In this document: positions 39,663-52,760 of the stretch, piece by piece
How positions within the stretch are numbered: position 1 is the first letter of the stretch
How the letters are laid out: every line of letters begins with the position of its first letter
Source of the DNA: Monomorium pharaonis
Lineage: Eukaryota; Arthropoda; Insecta; Hymenoptera; Formicidae
DNA length: 64,000 nucleotides
Direction of reading: 5' to 3'
NCBI RefSeq assembly: GCF_013373865.1
Contig: NC_050473.1
Coordinates: 10,551,710-10,615,709, forward strand
Translations under genes and position numbers: made by a program
The notes under the pieces: generated by a model
Databases searched by the model: none
Told to the model about the DNA's origin: nothing
What the model saw: only the letters and a program-made list of their open reading frames with translations

Positions 39663-42600
39663 GTGAGTTCCTTCCCGATTCCCCTGTGTGCTTCCGCGCT
39701 CGGATCCGCGACGTTATTAAGATTTCAAGAGATACGGGAAATAAATTAAGCGAGGTAAATGGGTGGAAACTGGCGAGGCGAGCAACGAGATAAATCGAGT
39801 GGCGGAAGACGAAGACCTATGAGAGAGATAAGGGGGGAGGGGAGGGCAGGCCGGTGGTTTTTTTCAGAATCGCTTGGAGTCTCGGCCACTATCCCCAGCC
39901 GATAGTTTCCAATAGCGAACGAAGATAAGCGCGAGGCAATGCCGCTTCGTGAAGACGAAGCCTGAAGGAGGAAAAAAGAGAGGCAGCTTCCGCGATTAAG
40001 ATGTGCAACGAGGCGCCCATGAATTCCGTGTAGATACATATCTGATTTGGCATTGTCACCGTTTGTCGCATAATCCACTCGTCCTTTTTTTTTCGCGGGG
40101 AATGCGTCGAACAGAGATGTTAACTTCCAAATATATTCGCGAAGTAGAAAAAGATACACGCGGATACGGTGTAAACGATCACTTCTCTCTCGCCTGCGAA
40201 CAGATTTAAGAATTTAACAATCGATCTTTTTTTACAAGGGGGAAATGGAAGAGGCCTAGCCTCACATATATTGCCCCTCTTTTATTCTTAAGATAACACG
40301 AGCGAGAGCGGAATTGCATGAATCGAATTGAATGACACGACTATTTAAAAGTTTATTATTTTTTGTCATTGACTATTTTATACAATAACGGCCGATCATT
40401 ATTTACAGAGCTCTTGAATAATAAAAAAGCACTGCGTTGACCAAGATTATCAATAATTCGCGTTTTATTGCTGTGTTACTCGAGTTGCATTCTTAAATGT
40501 ACATAAGAAACGTGATATAATAATATAATAACGACAGAGTATTTAACTTAACAATTTTATTTTGCGTACACTTGATATGTCAATATTATTTCTATGACAA
40601 TTGGTAGACGTTAAAGTCGCGTAAATTGACAAAAAAAAAAATTATTTTACGATTTAAATATATTGCGGAGCTGCGAGTCTATCGACACACACGCGGCTGG
40701 AACGTCAGTATATAAATTGATTATTGAGTATCTTGACATTTCGCACGCGGCATGAAAGATTATGTTGGAGCAGTTCTTTGTTGGATTCACGGGAAACATG
40801 AGTAAAGCTGATAATTATTAAATGAATCGAGGGGTGTTTTTCTTAGATACGCTTCAGGAAGCTTAAATGTTGTATGAAGTGGACGTCGATATTTTCTTGC
40901 ACTAAAGTGGATTATTTATTGTTAAAGAACACGTGTATAATTTAGATACGATCTATATGCAGATATTATTCTTTTTTTTTACATTTATTAAGCTGAATTG
41001 CATTGAATTATTACGATTGTCCGACAACACAATATAATCGTTTATATCGTTATTTCTATTTGAAGCTGATCAGTAATTTTGACATTAAATAGAATTATAA
41101 ATGGAAGAATATTCTTTCATACATTATTCTAAAAGAAAAACAATTAAAAATTACTGTATAAATTTTTAATTAAATTATTATTGCCAAATAAATATCCATG
41201 AGAACACTGGATTTGATTATGTATGTGCGTTGGCCACCTGTTTGGATTCTACTTAATCTCATGATATAATATTTTAAAAGAACTTCCTGGATGTAAGTCT
41301 GTGGTCCTTAAACCATCGACCACGGGCGTGCATGGTCCTCGTTTATCGCGAGGCCGTAACTTACGCGTCACCCGTTATCTGGGCGCGCTTATTATGCATG
41401 TTATCGTCTCCCCCTTCGACGAGGGGAGAGCCATAAATTTAATAGTCCCCGGTGTGCGGAGGAATCTTCCTCCTTCGGCATGAAAATCTGAATCGACCCT
41501 TCGGGACTCGATTCCTGGCTCTCGGTCTTGTCTCTCTTGAATTTCATAATGCCTTTTAAATCTACTCGTGTATAGACATAAATATCTCTGTCAACACTGA
41601 TACGCATACACGTATTTCTGAAAAATTAAAATACACGCATTTAATTAGTTAAGAAATGTTATGCCGTGTTCTTAATTTTGTTCACTGCCTTTTGTTATAT
41701 TATATCTAACAACATTTTCGATTATCGCGAAAAATATCCTTTGCTTAGATATACTAATTTAATTATCTCGAACAATTTGATCGTCGTTCTTAGTTAAGAA
41801 CTATTATCGCAATGAAAATAATTTTTCCCGACAAACGGAGATGTTTCAAGCTACAGTATGCATGTATACGCACGGGTGTGTGACGTCGGCAAAATTATAG
41901 TTATCGTCCTCCATTATTTGTAACGGGGGAGCAGTTCAATCTCCGTCGGACAGTGGAAAATTTCGCGCTGATCGCGACTCGCGGTATCGCTGAGAGGAAA
42001 ACAGATAAATTGTTGCGAGCGGCAGCGATGCTGTGTTTACGCGGAACACGAGGAAGCAAAATAAGAAATCGACCGAGAAATCAAATCGTCCGTCGTGATA
42101 ACGTGGTAACGATGCTGGGCAACGAGCCCGACGTCATCGGTCGGGAACCGTTTTATCGTCGACGGAATTCTCTCGGTTTCTGTGAATGATACGGCGATCG
42201 ATTTTTCACTGCTCGAACACGCTTCCGGTAATCGCGCGCGATTTCCCAACCTTTTGATGTTGTTCCATTTGACGCGTTTCACTCCGATTGAGTATATCAA
42301 GATATATTTTAAAATATACTTTTACAGCGTATATTTATCATCACGTGTCCCGATTTAATTTGTTTGTACAAAATGCGCCAGATGCTCTTCCAATTATTAA
42401 TTTTTTTTTATAAATAAAGAATTAAAAACTGATTTTTTTACACATTGTCTGAGAGATTATTGACTAATCTCTAAGATAAAATGTAAAATTGAGTGAAAGA
42501 CACTCACTTCTCATTTATTGTATCAAGCAGTCTCCTTTTTCGACTCATATTTCTATAAAAATTTTTAGATCAATTTAAAACAATGTTTTTCTGTTCAAAA

Positions 42601-44470
42601 ATTACGATGAAAAATGTATATTTTATAAATAATGGAAAGATCGAAAAAGTTTTTAAATTAAACTTTAAGGATGTAAATAAACTTCGTTCTTCGTATAATT
42701 TTAAGTGCGCTTCGTTTTACCGAAAACATTTTGACATTTTGAAACATTTACTACAGAGTTATTTAAAAGCGAATGTTTAATAAATGAAAAATTGAAAATA
42801 CGTTAAGAAGTACGTTAATGAGAAACGTTACCTGATTACGTACATTACGTACAGGATATCCTGTACAGCGGGGTACAAGCAACGGGGCTGTCTTCTTGCC
42901 AGTCACGTATTGCATGTCATAAATCGATGCTAAGTGACCAATAAAACCGTGGCGACCGTACCGATTAGTCGACGTCGCCCACATGCACCGGCAATGGACA
43001 CGTTTTTCTAATTACCTGTACTCAAATCGCCCTAATCGCTCGCCGTCAGCCCGAACTCACTTGGGCCCCTCGCCGTCTTTCTTCGTCTGAGTGGCGCAGG
43101 TGATATGCCACGTGAATTAAATTAATAACGCAAACGGCCTTGAATCACGCAAAAGCCTTCTGTCTGCAAGTGCAAAGTTCTCCCCGTAAAAATTCAACTT
43201 TTCTCGTCGCGGAATCATTAATATTCTTTATATCGTTCGTGCAACCGCTTCATTACAATCTCATGAATGTAAAAAGAGTATATGTTTGAGAGCCTTTCAA
43301 TTCCAATTGTTACAATTATTTTTTTTCAAAGACAAAAGAATGAGAATTGAATGAGAAGTTACTTCGAATAATTAACTGCTCGATAAGTGACTGGAGAATA
43401 AAAAATTTTTTTTAAATTTCGTTCAGAAACCTCGCGCAATTTTATGAAGATTCCGTATATGTTTTGTATTTTCAATAAATTGCGAGGATCCTCCGTAGGG
43501 AAATCTTTCCGTCGCGAGGAGGCGACGCGAGAGTTCGATAAATGATGTAGGGAAAACAGGGATCCATTGATGCTGGGACGTGTGCCCATTGACGAAAAAG
43601 AGAGTGTTTGCCGATTGCCAGGTCGAACGGATAAAGGCATTTATTGTCGATTGTCCTTTCGCAGTAGATCCGTGGTTATTCCACCGAATAAAAACGCAGC
43701 GACGAGAACGGTTTTCGTTTTAATCGGGCGATGAGTTTCGCCGTTCGAACGAGTTTATTAATTAAACAAATACACGCGGGCAAGCACGATGTAATAGACC
43801 GTCACCGCAGACGTTTTTGCGTTAATCGATCGCTGAATGTCGACGATCAGGTCGCGGCGACCATACGTCGTGTCTGGCTGCCCGCGCACCCGCGCGCACT
43901 TAGTGATTAATTAACTGGTTTAATTAGACGCCTAATTACCACCAGATACGGATCTCCATCGGGATAAGCCGGGAGAGGACCGCGACCGCGAGACGACGTG
44001 TACGTATTATATACGGCATAGTGATGCCCGATACCGGGGCATCTCGGTTACATCCATCCGCGCGCGGTTGTATCCTCGTGTTTCGCGACACTGGAGATGA
44101 CGCCATTTTAACGCGCATTAGAGCTTCCGCCCGGCGTCCCCGTGCGCGCGGCCATCATTCACACCCTAATGAACGTGAAATCTCCGAGGCGCTACCTCGC
44201 AGGGCCATGGCCCTCGCTCTACGTGAGAGAGGATCGTCTAAATTGAAAACGATCCTTAATCCTTTCAGGATATTTTCTTAGAGCAACCGTTTCCTTTATT
44301 AATACACACATGTGGGATGCACTAAAACTCTCTCTTGATTCTAATTTCGACGGTGGATTAAACGCGAGTGCCGACTTTTCTTACGGTTGCCTTGGTATCC
44401 AACGTGCGTTTGTATGAGTCTCGCGTTCAGTAGAACGCGGAGTCCAGAAAAGATGCTGGCCGGTGTATGA

Positions 44471-44490
44471 TCTCTCTCTCTCTCTCTCTC
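44471..44490. repeat. (TC)n microsatellite
   Basis: Ten TC units. Confidence 0.88.
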
Positions 44491-44683
44491 CCTCGATACA
44501 AACTCTATCTCCGAGAGACCGCCGACGGAATCCTCGGTCATTAGAATGCCGACATTGCGTGGAAAGGGGGTGGGTGACTTGCGAGGCATCCGTTTAATAG
44601 CTCTTTTGCACGCTTAAATAAATAACTGCGCCACAATCGTGGAGAATGGTAATTATGCGTGTACGTGTACGAGTGATGCGTGC

Positions 44684-44709
44684 CGTGCGTGCGTGCGTGC
44701 GTGCGTGCG
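44684..44709. repeat. (GTGC)n microsatellite
   Basis: About six GTGC units, the same motif family as the tract near 21.0 kb and the inverse of that at 12.85 kb. Confidence 0.88.
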
Positions 44710-47700
44710 CGTCTAGAGTGCATTCCGCGCGTAATCGCAGAAGGAGGTTGGGGGAGGAGTGAAAACAAGGGAGCCTTCTGGTGCGCCCGGGTCCATGAAA
44801 TTACGGTTCAAAAGGAACGGATAAGTTTGTAAAAAACCGACGAAATATGAATGTAAAAATCAAACTGATAATTCACCTTTGCGATTGCGTACGGAATTCG
44901 CTATAAAAATAGATGGGAAAGCGCATTGAAATGAAATCGAAAGGCGGAAGAAAAAACGAAAGTCTCGGACGGATGTATCGGATTCTCCGTGCAAGAGCAT
45001 CCATGAATTACCGGCGGTGCGCTAACTTACCCCCGTGGAATTTCCAGTTTCCTCCGTCTCTTCCTTCTCCACCCTTCTCCCCCTCTGCTTTCGATAGCGT
45101 TGCATTATGAAATAGCGTGCAACAGAGTTGCGCGGCGCTGCACCGCCATTACCGCTAATTCCTTAAGTGAGCGATGCCCCGCTCGATCGAGGCTTTTTCG
45201 TTGATCCTTTTGGAGAGGATCCCTCTCTCTCTCTCCGCTCCCTCGAGGAAGAGAGCCGGCCCCGCCATGAACGCCGATACGCGGTTATTAAAGGTCGATC
45301 TACTCCCGGCTCATCGATCTCTTCCCCCCCCTTGCTGCCGGCGAGACCGCCGTCCGTTACCGATTTATTCGAATTCTACTGCGGTTTTAATTACCTCACT
45401 TTTTCCCCCGCAATCGATCGACCGGATATCTCAAATCGATCGCAATTAATCCACGCGATTTGTCTCTCGCCGTGACTCGTCCGCCTTCATTTCCGCCGTC
45501 GATTTAATTGGCCCCGGCCTCCTCGTTATCCTTACTTGCGACATATTTCTTCGGGTGAATTGAGATGATTATCTTTCACTGATAGGCGGAATCAGATTCT
45601 TATTTTTCATCGAACGTAATTGCAGAGGGATGCGATAAAGTCCTCTTTGTCCCGAATCCCCCAGGATCGCTTTGCGCGACTGTCGTTATTTTCTCGTTAT
45701 GTACACTTTGTTGAAGAAAAATGTAGATAACATTGACTCTCTTTTTAAGCATCGTAGCTTTTCGAATCGAATCGTAAATCAAGACCACAGCTGCCTCCTT
45801 CAATCCCCGTAGCGGAAATCGCACGTGGAAATTCCGAGGATTTCCTTTTTACGCGATTGGCGACTGAATACGCGAATACTGCCGCGTATCCTCGTCGCCA
45901 CGGTCTCTTAGAAAGACCAATAATTAAGGTAATGGCTACTTTTCAAGTGAATTTCCGTGTGGCTCGATCCGAGCGGCCTCCTCCCGGTCGACCGATTACG
46001 GTCACGAAGGGCCCCGCCATTTTGCTCTCAGGCCCCTTTCTGTCCTCTCTTTACCTTCTTTGTATCCCGAACGGGAATAGCTTCCTCTCGTCTAACTCCT
46101 CTGTCCACTCCCCCTCAATAATTGTGTATACTCATCGCTGATTTTCGATCGATCAGTATCGCCCGTAATTCCATCCGCTCTTCTGTCGCGACGGCGATTT
46201 TAAATTGAGTTTCGCGATTAAAAAATGAGAAAATTCGAGGGGGATCGACATTTATAAAAGCATCGAAAATATCAGCAAACTTGTCTTTAATTGCGATAAA
46301 GTTTTTAAACAATAAAACTTTTTTTTTAAATATTATTTTAAGATAAAATAATATCGAAATAGTGCAAAGAAAAAATATCAATTCCATTTAAATGTTAATT
46401 ATCTGCCATTTGTTATTTTAAGTGAAAAAAAAAAAACGTTAATTATATCTGCTTATTACACTTCTCTTTGAATCATTCTGAAGGTCAGTACGGATTTCGA
46501 TACGGTATATTTGTGGCATTTTATTAAATTTAGATAATTGATTGTGGGAACCAAATTACAACGAGAAAGATTGCAAATTGTTTTCGAATACTTACGAAGT
46601 GAGATAAGTTCATTTTCAGAATAATTGCCGCTTGTGTATCTCAGAGAGAAAGAGAGAGACGATAAAAAATTTCCTGGCTGAATAAGAATGAAATTTGATA
46701 ATTTATTCTTCTGACCGATACGCTGCAAGCTCGCGAAACCACGAAATCGGTGTTTGCGCGACTTTTTTTTTGTAACCGTATATTCGATTTATCGAATATA
46801 TCAAATGACCGCTGGAAGTGAGAGTCGTCTTAACGGAAACTGTATCCCGATCCTAGGCTCCGCGGTGCTTATCTCTGCTCCAGATACTCGAGAAGACATT
46901 TATGCTCGAAGCTATCTCAATGACTTTCTCGATTTCTGTATCGGCTTCGTTTACATCCATACGTACAACATATATACATGGGTATTATCTTCCAGTGGTG
47001 CGAAGTAAAAATTTCGACGTTTAAATCATTCGAGACATGCACAATCAGTCTAGGATTTGGTTTTTTCATGAACGGTCTCTCATTCTCGGAACGATTAATT
47101 GCTCCTGAATTATTTGAGATCGACAACAAAATATTGGAAAATGTGTAGCTTAAATTTAAGAAGACGAGAACCACATTGAATTTTTTATTTTGCCTCTTAA
47201 TCTTAACAAGAGAAGGAAGCACATTTCTGTAAAAAATTTCTCTCGCTATTATTTCTTATAAAATACGTGAAATGTGTGACAATTTATAAAAATAATAATT
47301 TAAAGAAAACGTAATAAAATAAAATATAATATACAATAATATTCGTCCCTTTCTGTTTTCTTATGTGACTAACTTAAAAGAAATAACATAAAATAGAGTG
47401 CATCTCGACGATACGACACCGATCACATGAAACTTTGTCTCGTGTATCGAAAACGAATGCCGAGATCACGGGAGGGAGAGATGACGACGTCGAGGCAACG
47501 ACGACGAGGACGATACAGAAAGTCTACCGGCGTGGTTGGCTATTTGATACAATGGATTTTGAAGAGTGTAATTTTCGTCGACATACAACAATAGCCATGC
47601 CTGCCTGGCTGCCTGTCTACCTACCGCGCCGTATAATCTTAACCGTCCGCGCGCGCGGTTCTAATTTTCCGCGCGTCATGGGAATCCCCGCTCTCGCAAC

Positions 47701-50700
47701 TCGGTAAAGCGCACAAGGTTGCTCGTCCTCGCGGCCGGAAAATCACGATTTTCTCAATCTTTGGAAATTTTAGTGAGCTGCGTGTGTGAAACACTGAAGT
47801 CCAATAATGTAAACGTTTCCTTATCAAAATGTCAAGTATTTGTGATTCGTATTTGACAGATAACGAAGATTGTCGTTTTTAAAGCGGGAAGAAATAACTC
47901 GGAACGAAGAGTGGGAACGAGCAGATTTGCCCGTTGCTTGCTTTTTGAATCGGTATATATCCCGTAACATCCGGGCTTCACCTCGAACGCGATAAATTCA
48001 GTTCGCGCAGTTTACACGGAAAAGTACGGCCGGCATTAATCAACGACCGGTGAATGCCGAGTGTTAAAAGCCGTCCAAGAGGGTTAATCCTCCGTCCCTC
48101 TCTCGCAGCCAAAGAAATACTGCTCGACATCGCGGGGCGAGGCCAAGGCGAGGCGAGGGTGAGACGGCGCGCGGCGGTCCTCTTGATCGTCGATCAAATC
48201 GATCCCCGCCGTAAATCGTCCGGGGAGGGAGGGGGGATCGATCCGGGGAACGAGGGGGCGTGCCGGCGAAAGAGTTGCTCCGCTTCTACGCCTGGGTATC
48301 CGCGTGGGTACCACGATTCGTTCCGGCGAGGATCCGCGGAAGATCCGCGCCTTAATCTGATGTAAAGGGATTTCTTCCCTCCCTCCCTCCCCGAGAAACC
48401 CGCCCGTTCGTCTGTCGATCCGTCCGTAAGATCACATCGATAACGATTTCCTATACGCGCCTAATCCCGCCTTGTCGAGATGGTATCGCAGCGTCGCCCT
48501 CCCTTCGCGCCGCTCGCGGCTCGCCCTCGGGGGAGGGTGGCGGGGTGTCCCGGAGTAAAAGATCTCCGATCCCTCGATCGGCACGCGATTACACTCGGGA
48601 GGCTGTCGTTCACGCTGTCACGACACTTTCGTTTGTACGTGGACTCCCCGCGTGGCAACTGGTCTTTCGAGGGGGTGAATCTTTTTAACCCCTTGATATT
48701 TATTTATACGAAACGCATGATCGGGATGGGATAAACTTTTGCGTAAGATCTCGAATGATAGATATACCATAGATGAATAAATTCACGTAGGTTATTTTCC
48801 AAGTGTCACGTTGATGTCACGCTGTATAATAGGCGCGTCATGTATTTCCGAAGCGATTTTATCACGTCACTTCGAATCGAATAAATACGAAATAAGTTTA
48901 AAAGGGGAAAGAAATTAACATAGGCTTAGACTAATGACTTCAGCGGCGCGCGATGCCACCGTTCAGATAGCTAGAAAGGAGAACGTGACTTCGTATACAT
49001 TTGAATCGATTATTTCGAGGAGAGAGCTTAAATAAACGCTTTGGAAATGAATTAATACAAGTGGATGGAGAGAAGTACTTTGATTTTTACGCCCGACAAA
49101 ATTAAATGTGAAAATGAAATTATTAGTACGTTCCACTTGTTTTCATGATCGAACAAGCTTCAAACTTTACCGATGGAAAAATAAAATTGCAGCATTTTGC
49201 GGTAATTTTGCGTCGAATCAGATAGACTCGCCTTTCATTATTCCAAGAATAAAGGAGGATTAAAGTTAATCGAGCTTATTTTCCTTTAAACTCTTCCTTC
49301 ACTCTTCCCTCTTAAATTTTAGTTATGAACGATATAAGAAGAATAAGCGAACAAATAATGAGTTAAAATTAGAATTAAACGACGCCGGTAAAACCGGTCC
49401 CAAACGCTCAATCAGGGGATAATTTTCTTTTCTATTCAGACCGCAAGTTTCGCTCGAGGATTGTATTCCATCGCCAAGCAAAGTCAGTTATTTATATCAC
49501 CTTTTATTCTTATTCCATGCGGGATCTATGATCTAGATTGAGTCCGCAACTGCCTATTCAGGCCGTTCAGGTATCTTTCGCTTTTCATTGTAAAAATATA
49601 CGTGCAACTTGACCTCTCTCCACATATATTTAAATACATTCATAGATGCATATCGCCCGCTTCTCCACTCGCTTTTTCACGGGTAAAAAGAGACTTTCAA
49701 TACACGGTTATTCATACCATAAATATATTCGGAAAGTTTCCAACACCGTGAAACAAGTCGGAACTTACTATTAAGTTTTCTATCTCAAGATCTGTGCAAA
49801 TAATTAACAATTTAAATTTGTAAAATAAATCTACTTCGTCAACTTTTATACTGATATTTGCAGTTTTTTTTTTACAAAAGACTTTTATTCAATAATCATC
49901 GTAGCTAATCTTTAATTTATTAAGTTTGTTCTATTATTATGTTACGATATTATGTTACGAATTTTAATGTCACGTACATTTTGCCAAGAGCAAATTGCAT
50001 TCTTCGTAAATTTGACCTGCGTTGAGATCTGGACTTTTCGGCTATCCCGTAAAACGGGACGCTCCTACGAAATACCGCGTCAGTCGGCCGATCGCCGGTG
50101 CAAGCGGAAAGAGTTTAAAATAAAAATGAAAGACGAAAAGTGGGGCTGAGGCGATTTCGATTCCTAAGCCCTGCCGACAGAGCCAAACATGTTATTTTCT
50201 CGTTCGCGGTGCCCCGATATCCGATCGGCCACAGCCGGCCCCGGATTGGTCCCTCTTGCCTTTTAACCCGTCCCACCGCCTCCACGAGGCCGTCCAATCG
50301 CCGCGCCGGCTGATAACAGAGGCCATAATTAACGCGATTTGTTAATGAGCGCCGGGACAGTCGACGGCGACTGAATGAAAACTGTGCGGACGAATTTAGT
50401 CGCGGCTCGGCTGGATCCCCGATTCGGCGGTGGCGAGACGATTGACACGAGATCGTCATCCTGTGTCCCGTCGTTCTGCTGTACCAATCGAAAGTGATCG
50501 CGCGTTCGCAGTTATCCGGCCGGAACTTCAAAATCCGAGATTGCCCGACGAAGCACGCGAGCAATTCGTGGACTGTGATCGGAGTGCGGATCGTGGATCG
50601 AACAATTTCTGACTTTCAATCTCGGTAATACCGATAGATCAGAGTGACTTAAAATCTCGATAAAATCGATAAAATCGAGATGATTATCAAAGTGACAACA

Positions 50701-52325
50701 ATAAAGGGTGCTTTTTGAATGAACTCGAGAACATCGCGTGACGGATGTCCAGCGAAAGGATTTAGTGGCGCGTGATCTTGAATCTCGAGCAGCATTGACG
50801 GACAATAAAAGTGAGAGATAGTAAATCGTTGGAATTTTTTCCCGATAAAGTGCGCGTAGAATCCCAATAACGCAATAACGTTTCGATAGTCTAATATAAC
50901 GAGGAACTGTAAATTCCGACGCATAAAATATACGCCAGGCGCTTTCATATGCTGTCCTATCGTACCTGAGCGTAACCACTGCTCTCGGATAGACTTCATT
51001 ATAAAAGAGATCAACTAATAAAAAAAAAACGTAAGGTAAGTTGCTGTTACGCAATGCCTGGAATGAGATACATTAGCTAAATAGCTATTTCTGTCGCAAT
51101 AATCATTTAAAGAAATTTCTATATTTAATTTCTATATTTATATATCCAGGTTTTTCAATAAACCCGCTATCTGCCGATTGCCTTCTTATTTTACTTGTAA
51201 ACCTAATATTTTATAAATTAATGGATTTTGACGCAATCCGTGCGACAATCATGCGATAGTAACACGTATAAACAGCGTGTCGCAACACGCATACATATTA
51301 TGAATCGCGATATCGCGCCGCGAGAAATTGATATAATATAAAATCACGACATGTGTAAACTCGCGCCTCGTGAACGGTTTTCCCTGAATAATATTCATAA
51401 CATAAAACAACTATATCGAATGCGCGGATGTCACGCGATAATGCCGGTTTCTTGTGAATTATGCGTCAGCACATAGCCGCAGCCTCCACGTGACTGTTTC
51501 GCTCGATCGAAAGAGCCGTCCGAGCGACAGAGCCATCGTCGTTCGTCTCTATTATACGAACGGCTACCCGTGATACAACTAATTACACGTAAGCTGGCTG
51601 TTTCTTCTGCCACGCGCGATAATTACGGAGAGACGAGAGTATTTCGTAATGCGAAATGTGCCGCGTACGCGTCTTACGTTTTCTTCGTTTTAGCGTGCCG
51701 CTCTTAATTTCGCTAACCGCACGTTTAAGTGCCCATGTTTTTCCAACGTGATGTGATTCCATTTCGCTAGGAAAAAAAAAGGACGCTCATAAATTCTGCG
51801 GCGATTTACGTCGTCACGTGTGGAAATCTCGTAACGTTTTATAACTTTTTTATGCCCTTAAAAAAATTATGCACGCCACGAGAACGGAATATTTTTAACA
51901 CATATCCCGAGATAAAGCGGGGCATATGAAAATCGGGTTAATGCTAATGTCAGGAGCCTCGCGCAAATCTCCAAAAATTCTCCAATTACCCCGTCGCCAC
52001 GGCCTGGAGCCGGACGAAAGATTTTTACGCGACGTGCACATCACCCACGGAATAAATTCCAACCGAGAAATTGCATCCAGCGAGCGAGCGCGCAACCGAG
52101 CGGTATGCATCGCATGTCGCACGCTGTATAATTAAGCCGCGATATTTCCACCGAATACAAAACATGCAATTATCTCATCTGGATTACAGTACCGCGCTGC
52201 TCCCTAATACCGAAGCGTACCTACATTGTACGCGGCTAGGCTCTAAGCTCTAGGGTAAAAGATACCGCGCCGCCTGGGCGGGCTGGTCGCCGCAATTTTC
52301 TGTTCCTTCGTTTCTAGAGCGGCCG

Positions 52326-52352
52326 AGAGAGAAAGAGAGAGAGAGAGAGAGA
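52326..52352. repeat. (GA)n microsatellite
   Basis: Slightly interrupted GA tract of about 27 bp. Confidence 0.88.
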
Positions 52353-52484
52353 GGAGAGGGAGAACGCGAGATATAATTACGGGTCTTACGGGGACAGCCA
52401 TTGAAGTCGAGCTAACATCGTGAATGCGAAGTGCATGCGTACTTAGGATTTATACGATTACATGAAATCTGTGTTCGTTTCTTC

Positions 52485-52760
52485 TACACCGAGATTTACT
52501 TTAATATATATCACTATAATTATAGTTGTTTTTGGATCCAATCTTTTTTTTATAGTTATTCAATAATATAAATTACAATTTGTTTAAGCTACGTTAAGAT
52601 TCTCATAATCTCAATATAATAAGTTGTATAAAACAATTACTATAAGCATATAGTTGTTGTTATAGTAGTAATTACTATAAAAGTAATATTATTAATAGAC
52701 TATAATTACTTTACGATGCAATCACAGTCGCAAATATCACTCTTTTTTTTTCTCAGTGTA
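52485..52760. mobile_element. Candidate degenerate MITE with CACTGAGAAA-type end
   Basis: The right end reads TTTTTTTTTCTCAGTGTA, whose complement (TACACTGAGAAAAAAAAA) closely resembles the ends of the element at 20083-20283. The left end TACACCGAGATTTACTT is a diverged match. The interior is AT-rich with ATAATTATAGT and GTAATTATAGT blocks in inverted arrangement. The inverted ends are imperfect, so the call and its limits are tentative. Confidence 0.4.

Larger units (their letters stand above)
39663..52484. other. 12.8-kb non-coding stretch, probably first intron of NTAN1
   Basis: No coding exon is supported. AT-rich DNA (40.2-43.4 kb) alternates with GC-rich patches (43.5-45.5, 48.0-48.7 and 50.0-50.6 kb). 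A perfect 18-bp palindrome lies at 42849-42866, with small TC and GCGT repeats near 44.47 and 44.69 kb. The 180-codon minus-strand frame at 50512-51054 has no recognisable domain. Confidence 0.45.

Noticed and set aside
50512..51054. 180-codon minus-strand open frame
   Set aside because: No domain or signal is recognisable, another 121-codon frame overlaps it, and no splice or promoter context supports it.
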